DNA of 64,000 nucleotides from an uncultured Granulosicoccaceae bacterium (GTDB lineage: Bacteria; Pseudomonadota; Gammaproteobacteria; CALCKW01): contig CALCKW010000004.1 of the NCBI GenBank assembly GCA_937965695.1, positions 62,001 through 126,000 of the forward strand. The letters run 5' to 3'. The notes beneath the pieces were generated by a model, which was not told where the DNA came from, searched no databases, and was given only the letters and a program-made list of their open reading frames with translations. A program made the position numbers and the translations under genes. Below, one piece after another: positions 24,793-33,856 of this stretch; positions within the stretch are counted from its first letter, which is position 1; each line of letters starts with the position of its first letter.

Positions 24793-25563
24793 TTAGTGCG
24801 AAAGGATTTGACTGAGGAACTTCTGAGTCCGCTCAGACTTAGGGTTGTTAAAGAATTCTTCTGGTTCGTTCTCTTCGATGATTTGGCCTTCATCCATAAA
24901 GATGACCCTGTCTGCCACAGTGCGAGCAAATCCCATTTCGTGGGTAACGCAGATCATGGTCATTCCCGTGCTGGCGAGCTCGACCATAACATCCAGCACT
25001 TCTTTGATCATCTCGGGATCAAGAGCAGATGTTGGTTCGTCAAACAGCATGATTTGTGGGTTCATGCAGAGTGACCGCGCGATCGCTACACGCTGTTGTT
25101 GACCACCGGACAACTGACCTGGGTATTTAAATGCCTGATCGGGGATCTTTACGCGCTCTAAATACTCCATTGCAGAAGCCTCTGCTTCTTTGCGCGGAGT
25201 TTTGCGTACCCATATAGGTGCCAAGGTGCAGTTTTCCATCACCGTTAGGTGAGGGAAAAGGTTGAAGTGCTGAAAGCACATACCCACATCGCGGCGGATT
25301 GCTTCGATGTTTTTGAGGTCACCTGATAGCTCTGTTCCATTGACGGCGATAAGACCGTCTTGGTGTTCTTCCAAGCGATTGATACAACGTATGAGCGTTG
25401 ACTTACCTGAGCCTGAAGGGCCGCAGATAACAATCCGTTCGCCTTGTTTGACATTCAAGTTGATGTCGCGCAGTACGTGGAATTGCCCGTACCATTTGTT
25501 CATGTTCTCGATTTTGATCACCGTCTCACCAGAGACTGCCGTGTTCTTATTTTCAGTAGTCAT
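24793..25563 (-). CDS. aapP: general L-amino acid ABC transporter ATP-binding protein
   Basis: A 256-residue ATPase of the polar amino acid ABC family. Walker A is GPSGSGKST near residue 53, the Q-loop is [10 protein letters not shown], the signature is [15 protein letters not shown], and Walker B is [14 protein letters not shown] with the H-loop VTHEMGF. The protein energises uptake of amino acids by AapQM. It is last in aapJ-Q-M-P, 10 bases after aapM. All catalytic motifs are intact. Confidence 0.95.
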   Translation of the reverse strand: MTTENKNTAVSGETVIKIENMNKWYGQFHVLRDINLNVKQGERIVICGPSGSGKSTLIRCINRLEEHQDGLIAVNGTELSGDLKNIEAIRRDVGMCFQHFNLFPHLTVMENCTLAPIWVRKTPRKEAEASAMEYLERVKIPDQAFKYPGQLSGGQQQRVAIARSLCMNPQIMLFDEPTSALDPEMIKEVLDVMVELASTGMTMICVTHEMGFARTVADRVIFMDEGQIIEENEPEEFFNNPKSERTQKFLSQILSH

Positions 25564-25573
25564 TTCATTAATC

Positions 25574-26956
25574 TCAGCGTTTGTGGCCAGTGTCGAGCTT
25601 GCGTTCTAGATGCAGCGAATAGCGCGACATGGAGAAGCAGAAGGCCCAGAACATCGTGGCGGCTACTAAATAGCCCGTTGGGGACATGACCGGGGTGGCC
25701 CAGCCTGCATCGGTAAAGGTCGACTGAATTGTTCCAAGAAGATCGAACAAGCCGATGATCAATACCAGTGTGGTGTCTTTGAATAAACCTATAAAGGTGT
25801 TGACGATACCGGGAATGACTATTTTTAGTGCCTGCGGCAAAATGATCAAACGCGTCATCTGCGGGTAAGACAGTCCAAGCGCCATCGCACCTTCATATTG
25901 ACCTTTTGGAATGGCCTGCAATCCACCGCGCACTACTTCCGCCATATAAGCCGCCGAGAATAACGCGACACCTATCAGTGCCCGTAACAGCTTGTCGAAC
26001 TCGACCCCTTCGGGCAAGAACAACGGCAACATCACAGAAGACATAAACAGCACAGTGATCAGCGGTACACCACGCCAAAACTCTATAAAACCAATGCATA
26101 GATAACTGATTAAAGGCAATTTAGAGCGTCGACCTAAGGCCAGTACTATACCCAATGGCAGCGAGGCCACTATGCCGGTAATCGCAACGACCAGTGTGAC
26201 CAGTAAACCGCCCCAGTTAGCTGTTTCCACATGCACAAGGCCTAGATCGAGACTGGTCACAAACATAGCAATCAACGCTGCCGCGACGAACATCCCGAAT
26301 ACGATAAAAAAGCCAGAAAGAGCAAACATTACCTCTCCCAGCAGATTTCTCGCGCCGACTAAACCGCCCCCTAAAAATATGACCGTCAGGGCTATAAAGG
26401 TGGTCCATGTGCCGCTGCTGTAATGTACGTTGCCGCCAGTCAGAAGAATGAATGCAGCCAACGGGAACACCGTTAGCATTAAAATACCGACTTGGCGACG
26501 GAAGGGCGCGCGTTCCCACACCATCCAGAGAATACCGACGGCGAGCCCAACAAACAGTGCATTGACACGCCAAAGCTCCATCTCAGGGTATCGGCCATAG
26601 ATAATTAGCTTGCCTTTGGCTCCAATAAAAGGCCAACAAGCACCGACGTTGCCTTCGGCGACACCGCCTTGAGCTACAGTCGCACAGATGCCTCTTTTAA
26701 GAGTGTCGGGATCGGACCACACGGCATCGATCAATGCGAATTTAATTAACGACCAGATGACAGTGAGACCAAAATACAACAAGGTGACGGTCAGCAATAT
26801 GATCAACACAGACCGAATGGCAGCACCAATGGAGCCGAAATTAGCCATGGAAGAGAACATGTTGTCCCAGAGCCATTTGCGCCAACCAACGTGCGACGAT
26901 GGTGGTGGTAAGGACGGCGCGTCTTCGGTACGAATAAAAGCAATAGATTTAGACAT
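25574..26956 (-). CDS. aapM: general L-amino acid ABC transporter permease AapM
   Basis: A 460-residue permease. The long N-terminal half has extra helices and a periplasmic loop, as is typical of AapM. The C-terminal half is a HisM-type domain with the EAA-like loop [20 protein letters not shown] and [20 protein letters not shown], which contacts AapP. The segment [19 protein letters not shown] precedes it. About nine helices are expected. It starts 12 bases after aapQ and pairs with that subunit in the membrane. Confidence 0.93.
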   Translation of the reverse strand: MSKSIAFIRTEDAPSLPPPSSHVGWRKWLWDNMFSSMANFGSIGAAIRSVLIILLTVTLLYFGLTVIWSLIKFALIDAVWSDPDTLKRGICATVAQGGVAEGNVGACWPFIGAKGKLIIYGRYPEMELWRVNALFVGLAVGILWMVWERAPFRRQVGILMLTVFPLAAFILLTGGNVHYSSGTWTTFIALTVIFLGGGLVGARNLLGEVMFALSGFFIVFGMFVAAALIAMFVTSLDLGLVHVETANWGGLLVTLVVAITGIVASLPLGIVLALGRRSKLPLISYLCIGFIEFWRGVPLITVLFMSSVMLPLFLPEGVEFDKLLRALIGVALFSAAYMAEVVRGGLQAIPKGQYEGAMALGLSYPQMTRLIILPQALKIVIPGIVNTFIGLFKDTTLVLIIGLFDLLGTIQSTFTDAGWATPVMSPTGYLVAATMFWAFCFSMSRYSLHLERKLDTGHKR

Positions 26957-26968
26957 TATGCAACCCTC

Positions 26969-28195
26969 CTAGCGCTCAACAATGCGCATTCTGTTGTTAA
27001 ACCAATTCATGATCGCCGAGGTGCCTACGCTCAAGACCAGATAGACCAGCATCATCATAAATATCATTTCGATTTCCTGACCTACTTGATTGAGCGCTGT
27101 ACCTGCGAACACAGAGACTATGTCCGGATAGGCAATCGCAACCGCAAGTGAGGAGTTCTTGGTCAAATTAAGGTACTGGGATGTCAGTGGTGGAATAATG
27201 ACGCGCATGGCCTGTGGTATGACGACCAGCTGCAACGTGCTGCTTGCTTTTAGACCAAGTGCACTCGATGCTTCGGTTTGCCCGTGAGAAACGGCCAATA
27301 TACCTGAGCGCACGTTTTCTGCGATAAAGGAAGCGGTATAAAGAGACAACGCCAGCCAGAGTGCAATCATTTCTGGCTTTATCACCATGCCAGATGCTTG
27401 AAAGCCTTGTCTAAGTTTTGGGCCAGTGTCTCTAAACTCGGGCATTTCCCAGAGCAGGGGTGACCCGTTGTACATATGGACTATCAGTGGAAGTCCGATC
27501 AAGGTTGCCGCAGATAGCCAAAAAACTGGCAGGCGCTTGCCGGTATTTTCCTGAAGCCTTTTTGCAAATTTTGCTAGTGCCCAGATGAGAAAGAAAGCCG
27601 CCAAAAGGGCGTACATTGTCCAGCGAAAACCCTCTTGCGGAATCGGCTCAGGGCCGTAAAGTCCTGTGATGTTTATCGCGAAATTCTCTGTGCCCAGCTC
27701 TAGCTTATCGCGCTTGTTTGGTAGAGCGCGCAACACAAAAAAGTACCAGAAAAATATCTGCAAAAGTAGCGGAACATTGCGCAGTATTTCTATATACACA
27801 GTGGCAAAACTGTTAAAAACCGCATTTTTCGATAGGCGCATTACACCCATCATGAAACCGATAATCGTCGCCATGATGATACCGGATATAGCCACCGCCA
27901 GCGTGTTGATGATGCCGATGATAAATACATCCCAATAGGTAGAAACACCGGCGGTGTAGTCGACCAAACTGGTGCCGAGCGAAGAAAGTATTTGAAAGCC
28001 TGCTGTTTGCCCGAGAAAACCAAATCCAGACTTTTTATCTTGTTCTTGGAGGTTATCGAGGGTGTTACCGACGATCCACCAAACAATTGAAATAAGGGCC
28101 ACTGCCACAACAATCTGATAGACAATGCCACGAAACTTTTCATCATAAATTAGGGTGGACAGGGAACGTCTGCCCGTGCCGCTTGTATCTGCCAT
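26969..28195 (-). CDS. aapQ: general L-amino acid ABC transporter permease AapQ
   Basis: A 408-residue permease paired with AapM. Visible family segments are the N-terminal helix after YDEKFRGIVYQIVVAVALIS, IEILRNVPLLLQIFFWYFFV, and the cytoplasmic loop NVRSGILAVSHGQTEASSAL with LVVIPQAMRVIIPPLTSQYL. The large loop between helices 3 and 4 is usual for AapQ. A hairpin with a T-run separates it from aapJ, so aapQMP is probably expressed less than the binding protein. Confidence 0.93.
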   Translation of the reverse strand: MADTSGTGRRSLSTLIYDEKFRGIVYQIVVAVALISIVWWIVGNTLDNLQEQDKKSGFGFLGQTAGFQILSSLGTSLVDYTAGVSTYWDVFIIGIINTLAVAISGIIMATIIGFMMGVMRLSKNAVFNSFATVYIEILRNVPLLLQIFFWYFFVLRALPNKRDKLELGTENFAINITGLYGPEPIPQEGFRWTMYALLAAFFLIWALAKFAKRLQENTGKRLPVFWLSAATLIGLPLIVHMYNGSPLLWEMPEFRDTGPKLRQGFQASGMVIKPEMIALWLALSLYTASFIAENVRSGILAVSHGQTEASSALGLKASSTLQLVVIPQAMRVIIPPLTSQYLNLTKNSSLAVAIAYPDIVSVFAGTALNQVGQEIEMIFMMMLVYLVLSVGTSAIMNWFNNRMRIVER

Positions 28196-28307
28196 AAATT
28201 TCTTCCGGAGCGATCTTGTTGTTACTCAGCAAATCACCATCTGCCACTGGCTGGGCGGAGGGTCATTTTGCTTTGCACGCTGAGGGTCGCCATGCCGTTG
28301 ATTAAAA

Positions 28308-28340
28308 TAACAAAAAAGGGCGAGCCAATTTGACTCGCCC
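28308..28340 (-). terminator. partial terminator between aapJ and aapQ
   Basis: On the minus strand, GGGCGAG and CTCGCCC form a seven-base GC-rich stem followed by six T (28312-28317). It lies about 175 bases after the aapJ stop and 110 bases before aapQ. It probably lets only part of transcription continue into the permease genes, a common way to overproduce the binding protein. Confidence 0.8.
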
Positions 28341-28515
28341 CATTGGGACTTAGTGCTTATCGCAAATTGCGGGTAGAACGCTGCTTCCTAACCCGGCTTG
28401 ACTAGTCGTAGAGGTGTTGTACCTGATCTCCGAGTCATGCCGAGGAAAGTCGATATCGCCTCCTGCTGCAAAGTGTTTCAATATTAAAGCCCCGTGTACT
28501 CAGAGCAAGTAGCTC

Positions 28516-29535
28516 TTATCGTACAGGTGGTGCGTACATCAAGCCACCGTTGCTCCAAAGAGCATTGACGCCACGCTCAAGCTGTAGAGGGGTGTCTGGA
28601 CCAACATTGCGGTTGTAGCTTTCTTCGTAGTTGCCTACCTGGCTGATGATGTTCATTGCCCAATCGTTGCTCAAGCCAAGCTCACTACCGAACTCGCCTT
28701 CAGTGCCCAAAAGGCGCTTGATAGCCGGGTTGTCAGAACCGCCCATTTCAGCTGCGTTTGCAGAATTAACACCTAGCTCTTCAGCGTTGATCATCGCATT
28801 GTGGGTCCACTTAACGATGTTGAACCACTGATCGTCGCCTTGACGAACAACAGGGCCTAGAGGCTCTTTAGAAATGATTTCTGGCAAAACGATATGCGCA
28901 TCAGGATCGGTCATGCGGAGACGCTGTGCAGCAAGGCCTGAACGGTCAGTCGTGTAGATGTCACAACGGCCGGAATCATAAGCAGCAACAACTTCGTCAG
29001 CTTTTTCAAAAGCGACCAACTCGAAAGTCATGTTATTTGTGCGGAAAAAGTCAGTGATGTTCAGCTCAGTTGTAGTACCTGTGTTGGTGCAAACTGAAGC
29101 GCCGTCAAGCTCAGTGGCCGAAGTGACTTCCAATGCTTTAGGAATCATCATGCCCTGACCGTCGTAGTAGTTGACGCCAGCGAAGTTTAGTCCCAGCTGA
29201 GTGTCACGGGTCATTGTCCACGTTGTGTTACGTGAAAGAATGTCGATCTCACCAGAAGAAAGAGCTGTGAAACGCTCTTTAGCTGATAGCGGGGTGAATT
29301 TTACAGCGCTAGAATCGCCAAAAACAGCAGCGGCAACGGCTTGGCAAAGCTCGACATCAAGACCAGTCCATGCACCTTTGTCATCTGGGTTTGAAAAACC
29401 AGCCAGGCCCTGACTTACGCCGCACTGGACGTGGCCGCGGCCCTTGACTGTTTCAAGGGTAGTCGCGGCTTGAGCCTGACCTGCCATGAGGCCAGTCATT
29501 GCTGCAGCCAGCGCGAATTTTTGAATAGATTTCAT
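28516..29535 (-). CDS. aapJ: general L-amino acid ABC transporter periplasmic binding protein
   Basis: A 339-residue periplasmic receptor. The signal peptide is residues 1-23 (ending LMAGQAQA). The mature protein starts with VKGRGHVQCGVSQG, typical of AapJ. Ligand-pocket segments include GAWTGLDVELCQAVAAAVFG, LSRNTTWTMTRDTQLGLNF and CDIYTTDRSGLAAQRLR. Two Cys (VQCGV and VELCQA), with further Cys at SVCTNTG and GRCDIY, match the family's disulfides. It binds a broad range of L-amino acids in characterised relatives. The gene has its own promoter region upstream. Confidence 0.95.
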   Translation of the reverse strand: MKSIQKFALAAAMTGLMAGQAQAATTLETVKGRGHVQCGVSQGLAGFSNPDDKGAWTGLDVELCQAVAAAVFGDSSAVKFTPLSAKERFTALSSGEIDILSRNTTWTMTRDTQLGLNFAGVNYYDGQGMMIPKALEVTSATELDGASVCTNTGTTTELNITDFFRTNNMTFELVAFEKADEVVAAYDSGRCDIYTTDRSGLAAQRLRMTDPDAHIVLPEIISKEPLGPVVRQGDDQWFNIVKWTHNAMINAEELGVNSANAAEMGGSDNPAIKRLLGTEGEFGSELGLSNDWAMNIISQVGNYEESYNRNVGPDTPLQLERGVNALWSNGGLMYAPPVR

Positions 29536-29581
29536 TTAATACTCCAAACTAACGGACAAGAGGCTCAGAAACGAGCCGTAG

Positions 29582-29609
29582 GGATTAGCCTCTGCCTAGA
29601 GACTGTCAA
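29582..29609 (-). promoter_or_regulatory. predicted sigma-70 promoter of aapJ
   Basis: On the minus strand TTGACA (29604-29609) and TAATCC (29582-29587) are spaced by 16 bases. The -35 is consensus and the -10 is imperfect. The hexamers lie about 50-75 bases before the aapJ ATG. A small hairpin (GGCTC/GAGCC) lies in the leader. Confidence 0.45.
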
Positions 29610-29688
29610 CGTGAAAATTACCACATATGAGATGTGGACTGAAAGAAAAAATAGGCACTATTCTTGTGTATCTGCGACACGCCTGAAG

Positions 29689-29709
29689 GCACAATAATAG
29701 TTATTGTGC
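29689..29709. promoter_or_regulatory. perfect 9-bp palindrome upstream of aapJ promoter
   Basis: GCACAATAA-TAG-TTATTGTGC has perfect nine-base arms with a three-base spacer. It lies about 80 bases upstream of the predicted -35, where an activator or repressor of amino-acid uptake could bind. The cognate protein is unknown. Confidence 0.5.
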
Positions 29710-29873
29710 AGTGCAATAATTATTTATGGAGTTAATGAAGGGAGCTGGCTGCTGTTAGCTAGAAATTATTTGTGCGGCGCAGCAGTTTTTTCGTTGCAAA
29801 AATTTTATGTGGAACGAGTAGGTTGCGATGTTGCAATATAGTACTTAGCTAAATTGAGGCCTAATTCTCGGAC

Positions 29874-30620
29874 TTAATTGCTCAGCGCGGCTGCACGTGG
29901 TGTTGATTGCAGCGGTATTACTCGAGCGAGTTCACCGGTTTCTTTTGAGAACGCTGCCACACCGCTACCATGCATGCTCCTGAGCGCGTAATAGTCGAAC
30001 TTGATATCTGCTTTTTTGCCTATTTTAGCCAACAGCGTTTCTTCGCTGAGCTTTGAGTTCGCTAGTGTAGCTGCCGCTTCATCTAAACTTTGGTATCTAT
30101 CTGCCCTGTGAACTAGTTCCAAGCCACTGTTAAGAACTGACTCAAGGTATTTGCCAAACTCTTCTGCTGAGAAGGGCTCTGCAACGACAACTGGAGGTAA
30201 GTTTTGATCGAGAACTGCCGGATTTTTGGCGTTAAGTTTATCAGCCGCTAATTTTATCTTTGCTTCACGATAATCTACTGGTGTGAGTGTATTTAGTTGA
30301 CCTTCTGCCAGTATAAGAGCTTGCGGGTGTTGAGAATATACGGCATAGACACCAAAGCTTAGTGCGGCCAGTTGCACGCAGGCGATTGCGCTTAGATCAA
30401 TGACTGCACTTTTTTTGCCAGGCTTGTAAAATAAAAAGGTTAAGACAGGGCCGAGTACCATATCGATGGGCAGTAAGATTTTAAGCCCATCCCAGCCACC
30501 TGCAATTCCAAATAGACCTTTGGGGTACCACCAAAGCAACATCACACTCAACAACACCAGCATGATTGTTGTGCTGAGTGCTATGTGGACAAGCATGACT
30601 TTGGACTTCGGGGTTTGCAT
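29874..30620 (-). CDS. TfpX/TfpZ-family type IV pilin accessory protein
   Basis: A 248-residue inner-membrane protein. The N-terminal half has the TfpX/TfpZ pattern: an LLWWYPKGLFGIAGGWDGLK region, then ILLPIDMVLGPVLTFLFYKP and two more helices. The C-terminal half is soluble and helix-rich. Family members act beside pilin genes and help pilin stability or assembly. Here no pilin gene is adjacent, and the other pilus gene in this window (pilU) is about 7 kb away. The function is inferred from the family alone. Confidence 0.8.
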   Translation of the reverse strand: MQTPKSKVMLVHIALSTTIMLVLLSVMLLWWYPKGLFGIAGGWDGLKILLPIDMVLGPVLTFLFYKPGKKSAVIDLSAIACVQLAALSFGVYAVYSQHPQALILAEGQLNTLTPVDYREAKIKLAADKLNAKNPAVLDQNLPPVVVAEPFSAEEFGKYLESVLNSGLELVHRADRYQSLDEAAATLANSKLSEETLLAKIGKKADIKFDYYALRSMHGSGVAAFSKETGELARVIPLQSTPRAAALSN

Positions 30621-30759
30621 GGAGGACCTATTGGTGATGTTCGTTGGCGATTATCATAGGTCAAGCAAAATAGTTGCCAGCCAGCTAGGCATCGATATCA
30701 CATCAAAGGCTTGTTTTGGTCCGGCTTTATAGTTGGACATGCATGCGCTGATTGCCCGA

Positions 30760-31662
30760 CTATGCGTGCAGTAGAAACTCCACTAGGGCTTTTTGCGCGT
30801 GAAGTCGATTGCCCGCTTGTTCCCAGACAATACTGCGATCGCCATCTATCACAGAAGCTGACACCTCCTCCCCGCGGTGGGCTGGCAGGCAGTGCATGAA
30901 CAGAGAGTCTTTTTTAGATTCGTTCATCACGTTGTCATCAACACAGAAGCTTGCTAGCGCCAAATTTCGTGCTTTTGCATCGTCTTCTTGGCCCATGCTG
31001 GCCCAGACATCGGTCGCAATGAGGTCAGCACCTTGAGCCGCTTCTCGCGGGTCCCGAACGACTCGAATGCGGTTGCCATCGCTCTCACGTCGCTCGGCCG
31101 GTTCAAATCCCTCAGGGCAGGCGATTACCAGATTAAAATCCAGAAGGCGTGCTGCTCTGATATAAGAATTGCACATATTATTTCCGTCACCAACCCAAGC
31201 GACCGTGGCACCTTGGATATCTCCTCGGTTGTCGAACCACGTCTGCATATCAGCCAGCAGTTGGCAGGGATGGAATTCATCCGTCAGCCCATTAATCACA
31301 GGGATGGTTCCCGTTTCAGCCATTGTCTCAACGGTGCGATGCGCGAAGGTTCGGATCATCACAATGTCCACCATTTCGCTGAGCACGCGGGCGGTGTCTT
31401 CGACAGGTTCACCTCGCCCCAATTGCGTGTCGCGTGAGCTGAGGTAGAGCGCATGACCTCCTAGCTGGAACATGCCAGTTTCGAAGGAAATGCGCGTGCG
31501 GGTCGATGATTTCTCGAACACCATTGCCATTGCCTTGCCCGCACAGGTGTGATGCAAAGCTCCGTTCTTTTGCAGTTTTTTTAGTTCAGCTGCACGCGCT
31601 AATAGTTGTTTGTATTCTGCTGCTGACAGGTCGTCATCAGCTAAAAAGTGTCTCGTCGTCAC
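30760..31662 (-). CDS. argF: ornithine carbamoyltransferase
   Basis: This cytoplasmic enzyme makes citrulline from ornithine and carbamoyl phosphate in arginine synthesis. The 300-residue protein has the carbamoyl-phosphate motif [10 protein letters not shown], then [10 protein letters not shown], the [11 protein letters not shown] segment, VWASMGQE in the ornithine loop region, and the catalytic [13 protein letters not shown]. All active-site residues are present, and the length fits the short anabolic form. It lies 12 bases after argD in the same operon. Confidence 0.95.
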   Translation of the reverse strand: MTTRHFLADDDLSAAEYKQLLARAAELKKLQKNGALHHTCAGKAMAMVFEKSSTRTRISFETGMFQLGGHALYLSSRDTQLGRGEPVEDTARVLSEMVDIVMIRTFAHRTVETMAETGTIPVINGLTDEFHPCQLLADMQTWFDNRGDIQGATVAWVGDGNNMCNSYIRAARLLDFNLVIACPEGFEPAERRESDGNRIRVVRDPREAAQGADLIATDVWASMGQEDDAKARNLALASFCVDDNVMNESKKDSLFMHCLPAHRGEEVSASVIDGDRSIVWEQAGNRLHAQKALVEFLLHA

Positions 31663-31674
31663 TTAAAAACTCCC

Positions 31675-32844
31675 TCAGGTGTGTACGGCGCTCAGCGCCT
31701 CGGCGAGTTTGTCTACCAGCGCGTCGGCATCGTCGTCACTGAGAATATAAGGTGGCAAAAGGCGGATCACATTGCCAGCAGCCGTCGTGACTAGTGCGCC
31801 GCGTTTGGCCGCAGCGTCGCGCACAGGGTTGGGGTCGCGATCTAGTTCTATACCGATCATCAAGCCTTGGCCACGTACTTCGACAACGCCAGGGATTTCA
31901 TCTAGAGCGTCTCGCAGGCGACCGACCATGCGCTCACCCAAATCTGAAGCGCGCGCAGGTAGGTTTTGTTCGTGCATCACAGCGATGACTTCAGTGGCGA
32001 CACGGCAGCTAAGCGGGTTTCCTCCGAAAGTGGTTCCGTGGTGGCCCGGCTGCATCAGTTCGGCTGCTGCACCACGTGCCAAGCTGGCGCCAATGGGTAC
32101 ACCATTGCCCAGTGCTTTGGCCACGGAAACCACATCGGGCAGGGCACTGGTGTGTTGATAGGCGAACCACTTACCCGTGCGGCCCATTCCGCATTGAATT
32201 TCATCCAACATGAGTAACCAATTATGTTGGTCGCAGAGTGATCTCAGGCCTTCAAGGTACGCCGGCGCCGGAACGTGAATTCCGCCTTCCCCCTGGATAG
32301 GTTCTACTAAGATCGCAACGATATCTCGGTGTTCTTTGGCCGCTGCTTCAATGGCTTGCAAGTCATTGAAGGGGACTCGAACAAAGCCATCAACAAGGGG
32401 TTCAAATCCCGCATGAACTTTGGGATTACCTGTAGCGGATAGAGTTGCGATGGTGCGACCGTGGAATGAGTTTTCCATCACCAGCACTTTGGGTAAGGCG
32501 ATATCGCGCTTGCGCGCGTGCAGGCGAGCTAATTTCAGCGCGGCTTCATTGGCCTCCGCCCCTGAATTACAGAAAAAAGCCTTGTCCATATTGGCAATGT
32601 CACAGAGTGCTTTGCCAGCTGTTTTCTGAGCCGAAATGTTAAAAATATTTGAGCTATGAATGAGCTTATGGGCCTGCTCAGCGATAGCGCGCGTAATGCG
32701 TGGGTGTGCATGGCCAAGCGCGGTTACCGCGATGCCACCAAAGCCGTCCAAGTATCGGTTGCCGTCTTCGTCCCAAACCCAAGCGCCTTCGCCATGGCTG
32801 AGAGAAATGGGGAGCGGGCTATAGGTAGTCATCAAGGCACTCAT
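31675..32844 (-). CDS. argD: acetylornithine/succinyldiaminopimelate aminotransferase
   Basis: A 389-residue class III PLP aminotransferase. It converts N-acetylglutamate semialdehyde to N-acetylornithine, and often succinyl-DAP precursors too. Motifs: YLDGFGGIAVTALGHAHP, FCNSGAEANEAALKLAR, the PLP Asp in LLMLDEIQCGMGRTGKWFA, and the Schiff-base Lys in SVAKALGNGVPIGA. Start ATG 32844 is chosen for its AAAGGA ribosome site eight bases upstream; the frame stays open to 32895. It forms an operon with argF. Confidence 0.93.
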   Translation of the reverse strand: MSALMTTYSPLPISLSHGEGAWVWDEDGNRYLDGFGGIAVTALGHAHPRITRAIAEQAHKLIHSSNIFNISAQKTAGKALCDIANMDKAFFCNSGAEANEAALKLARLHARKRDIALPKVLVMENSFHGRTIATLSATGNPKVHAGFEPLVDGFVRVPFNDLQAIEAAAKEHRDIVAILVEPIQGEGGIHVPAPAYLEGLRSLCDQHNWLLMLDEIQCGMGRTGKWFAYQHTSALPDVVSVAKALGNGVPIGASLARGAAAELMQPGHHGTTFGGNPLSCRVATEVIAVMHEQNLPARASDLGERMVGRLRDALDEIPGVVEVRGQGLMIGIELDRDPNPVRDAAAKRGALVTTAAGNVIRLLPPYILSDDDADALVDKLAEALSAVHT

Positions 32845-33086
32845 ATCTTTTTCCTTTAACTTATGGACAGCAGATGTCGCAAAGGAGTGCTTCACTATGC
32901 GACAGGCAATCTATCAGTGTATCTCTTGAATGACCTAAAGCAAAGAAGGGCTGAAAAGAGGTTTCCCTGGTGTTGATTTCCATCACTGCACACACCATGT
33001 AGAATGAGTGGACTGCCGCTCGAACTGAGAGTTGGCATTTATTAGACAATTTCCAAACACAGTTCAATTTTTATAGGTATGCCAAT

Positions 33087-33686
33087 ATGTCCTTTGAATT
33101 CCCGGATTTGCCCTATGACTTCTCTGCACTTGAGCAGTCTATCGATGCTCAGACGATGGAGATTCACTACGATCGCCATCATCGTGCATACCACACCAAC
33201 TTTATGGGAGCGATCAAAGACACTCCTTTAGCAGACCAATCTTTAGAGCAAATCTTGGCAGCCGCTGGAACTCACGCTCCTGCCGTTCGTAACAACGGTG
33301 GTGGATTCTACAACCACATCATCTATTGGAACTCCATGTGTAATGGTGGCAGCGCACCGAGTAGCGATTTGGCCTCTGCTATTGACGCTGAATTCGGTTC
33401 ACTGGACGCACTTCAGGAGAAACTAACGGTTGCGGGGATGACCCGGTTTGGTTCTGGCTTTGCTTGGTTGATCAAGAAAGATGGCAAACTTGTTGTCACC
33501 TCAACGCCTAATCAAGACAATCCTTTGATGGATTGCGCTGAAGTACAGGGTGCACCGCTGTTAGGGATGGATGTTTGGGAACACGCTTATTATTTGCGCT
33601 ACCAGAACAAACGCCCTGACTACATCAAAGCTTGGTGGGACGTGGTCGATTGGGCCAAAGTATCAGAGCGTTTCACTGCCTCTTAA
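33087..33686 (+). CDS. superoxide dismutase, Fe/Mn family (Mn-like signature)
   Basis: This 199-residue cytoplasmic enzyme dismutates superoxide. Metal ligands are His in IHYDRHHRAYHTNF, His in NNGGGFYNHIIYW, and Asp and His in GMDVWEHAYYL. The residues that usually separate the two metal classes point to manganese: GGG rather than AAQ before the second His, and NQDNP in the C-terminal half. Cambialistic members also look like this, so I avoid naming it sodA or sodB. There is no signal peptide. It is divergent from argD and is followed by a strong terminator. Confidence 0.93.
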   Translation: MSFEFPDLPYDFSALEQSIDAQTMEIHYDRHHRAYHTNFMGAIKDTPLADQSLEQILAAAGTHAPAVRNNGGGFYNHIIYWNSMCNGGSAPSSDLASAIDAEFGSLDALQEKLTVAGMTRFGSGFAWLIKKDGKLVVTSTPNQDNPLMDCAEVQGAPLLGMDVWEHAYYLRYQNKRPDYIKAWWDVVDWAKVSERFTAS

Positions 33687-33726
33687 TTTGAACACCGCGT
33701 GGTCGTTTTAAACGACTGAGCGATTG

Positions 33727-33757
33727 ACGGGCTGCCCTATAGAGCAGCCCGTTTTTG
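33727..33757 (+). terminator. rho-independent terminator of sod
   Basis: The arms ACGGGCTGC and GCAGCCCGT are perfect over nine bases with an eight-base loop, followed by T5. It lies 40 bases after the sod stop. Confidence 0.9.
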
Positions 33758-33856
33758 GGTGTTTTTTCGGTTTATTGTTGAAAAGTTTGTGCTTGTTGCT
33801 GCTTAGGTATTTGTTTGTTCCAGTAGCTGTTGTGCAGACTAGTGAGATTGCTTTAG

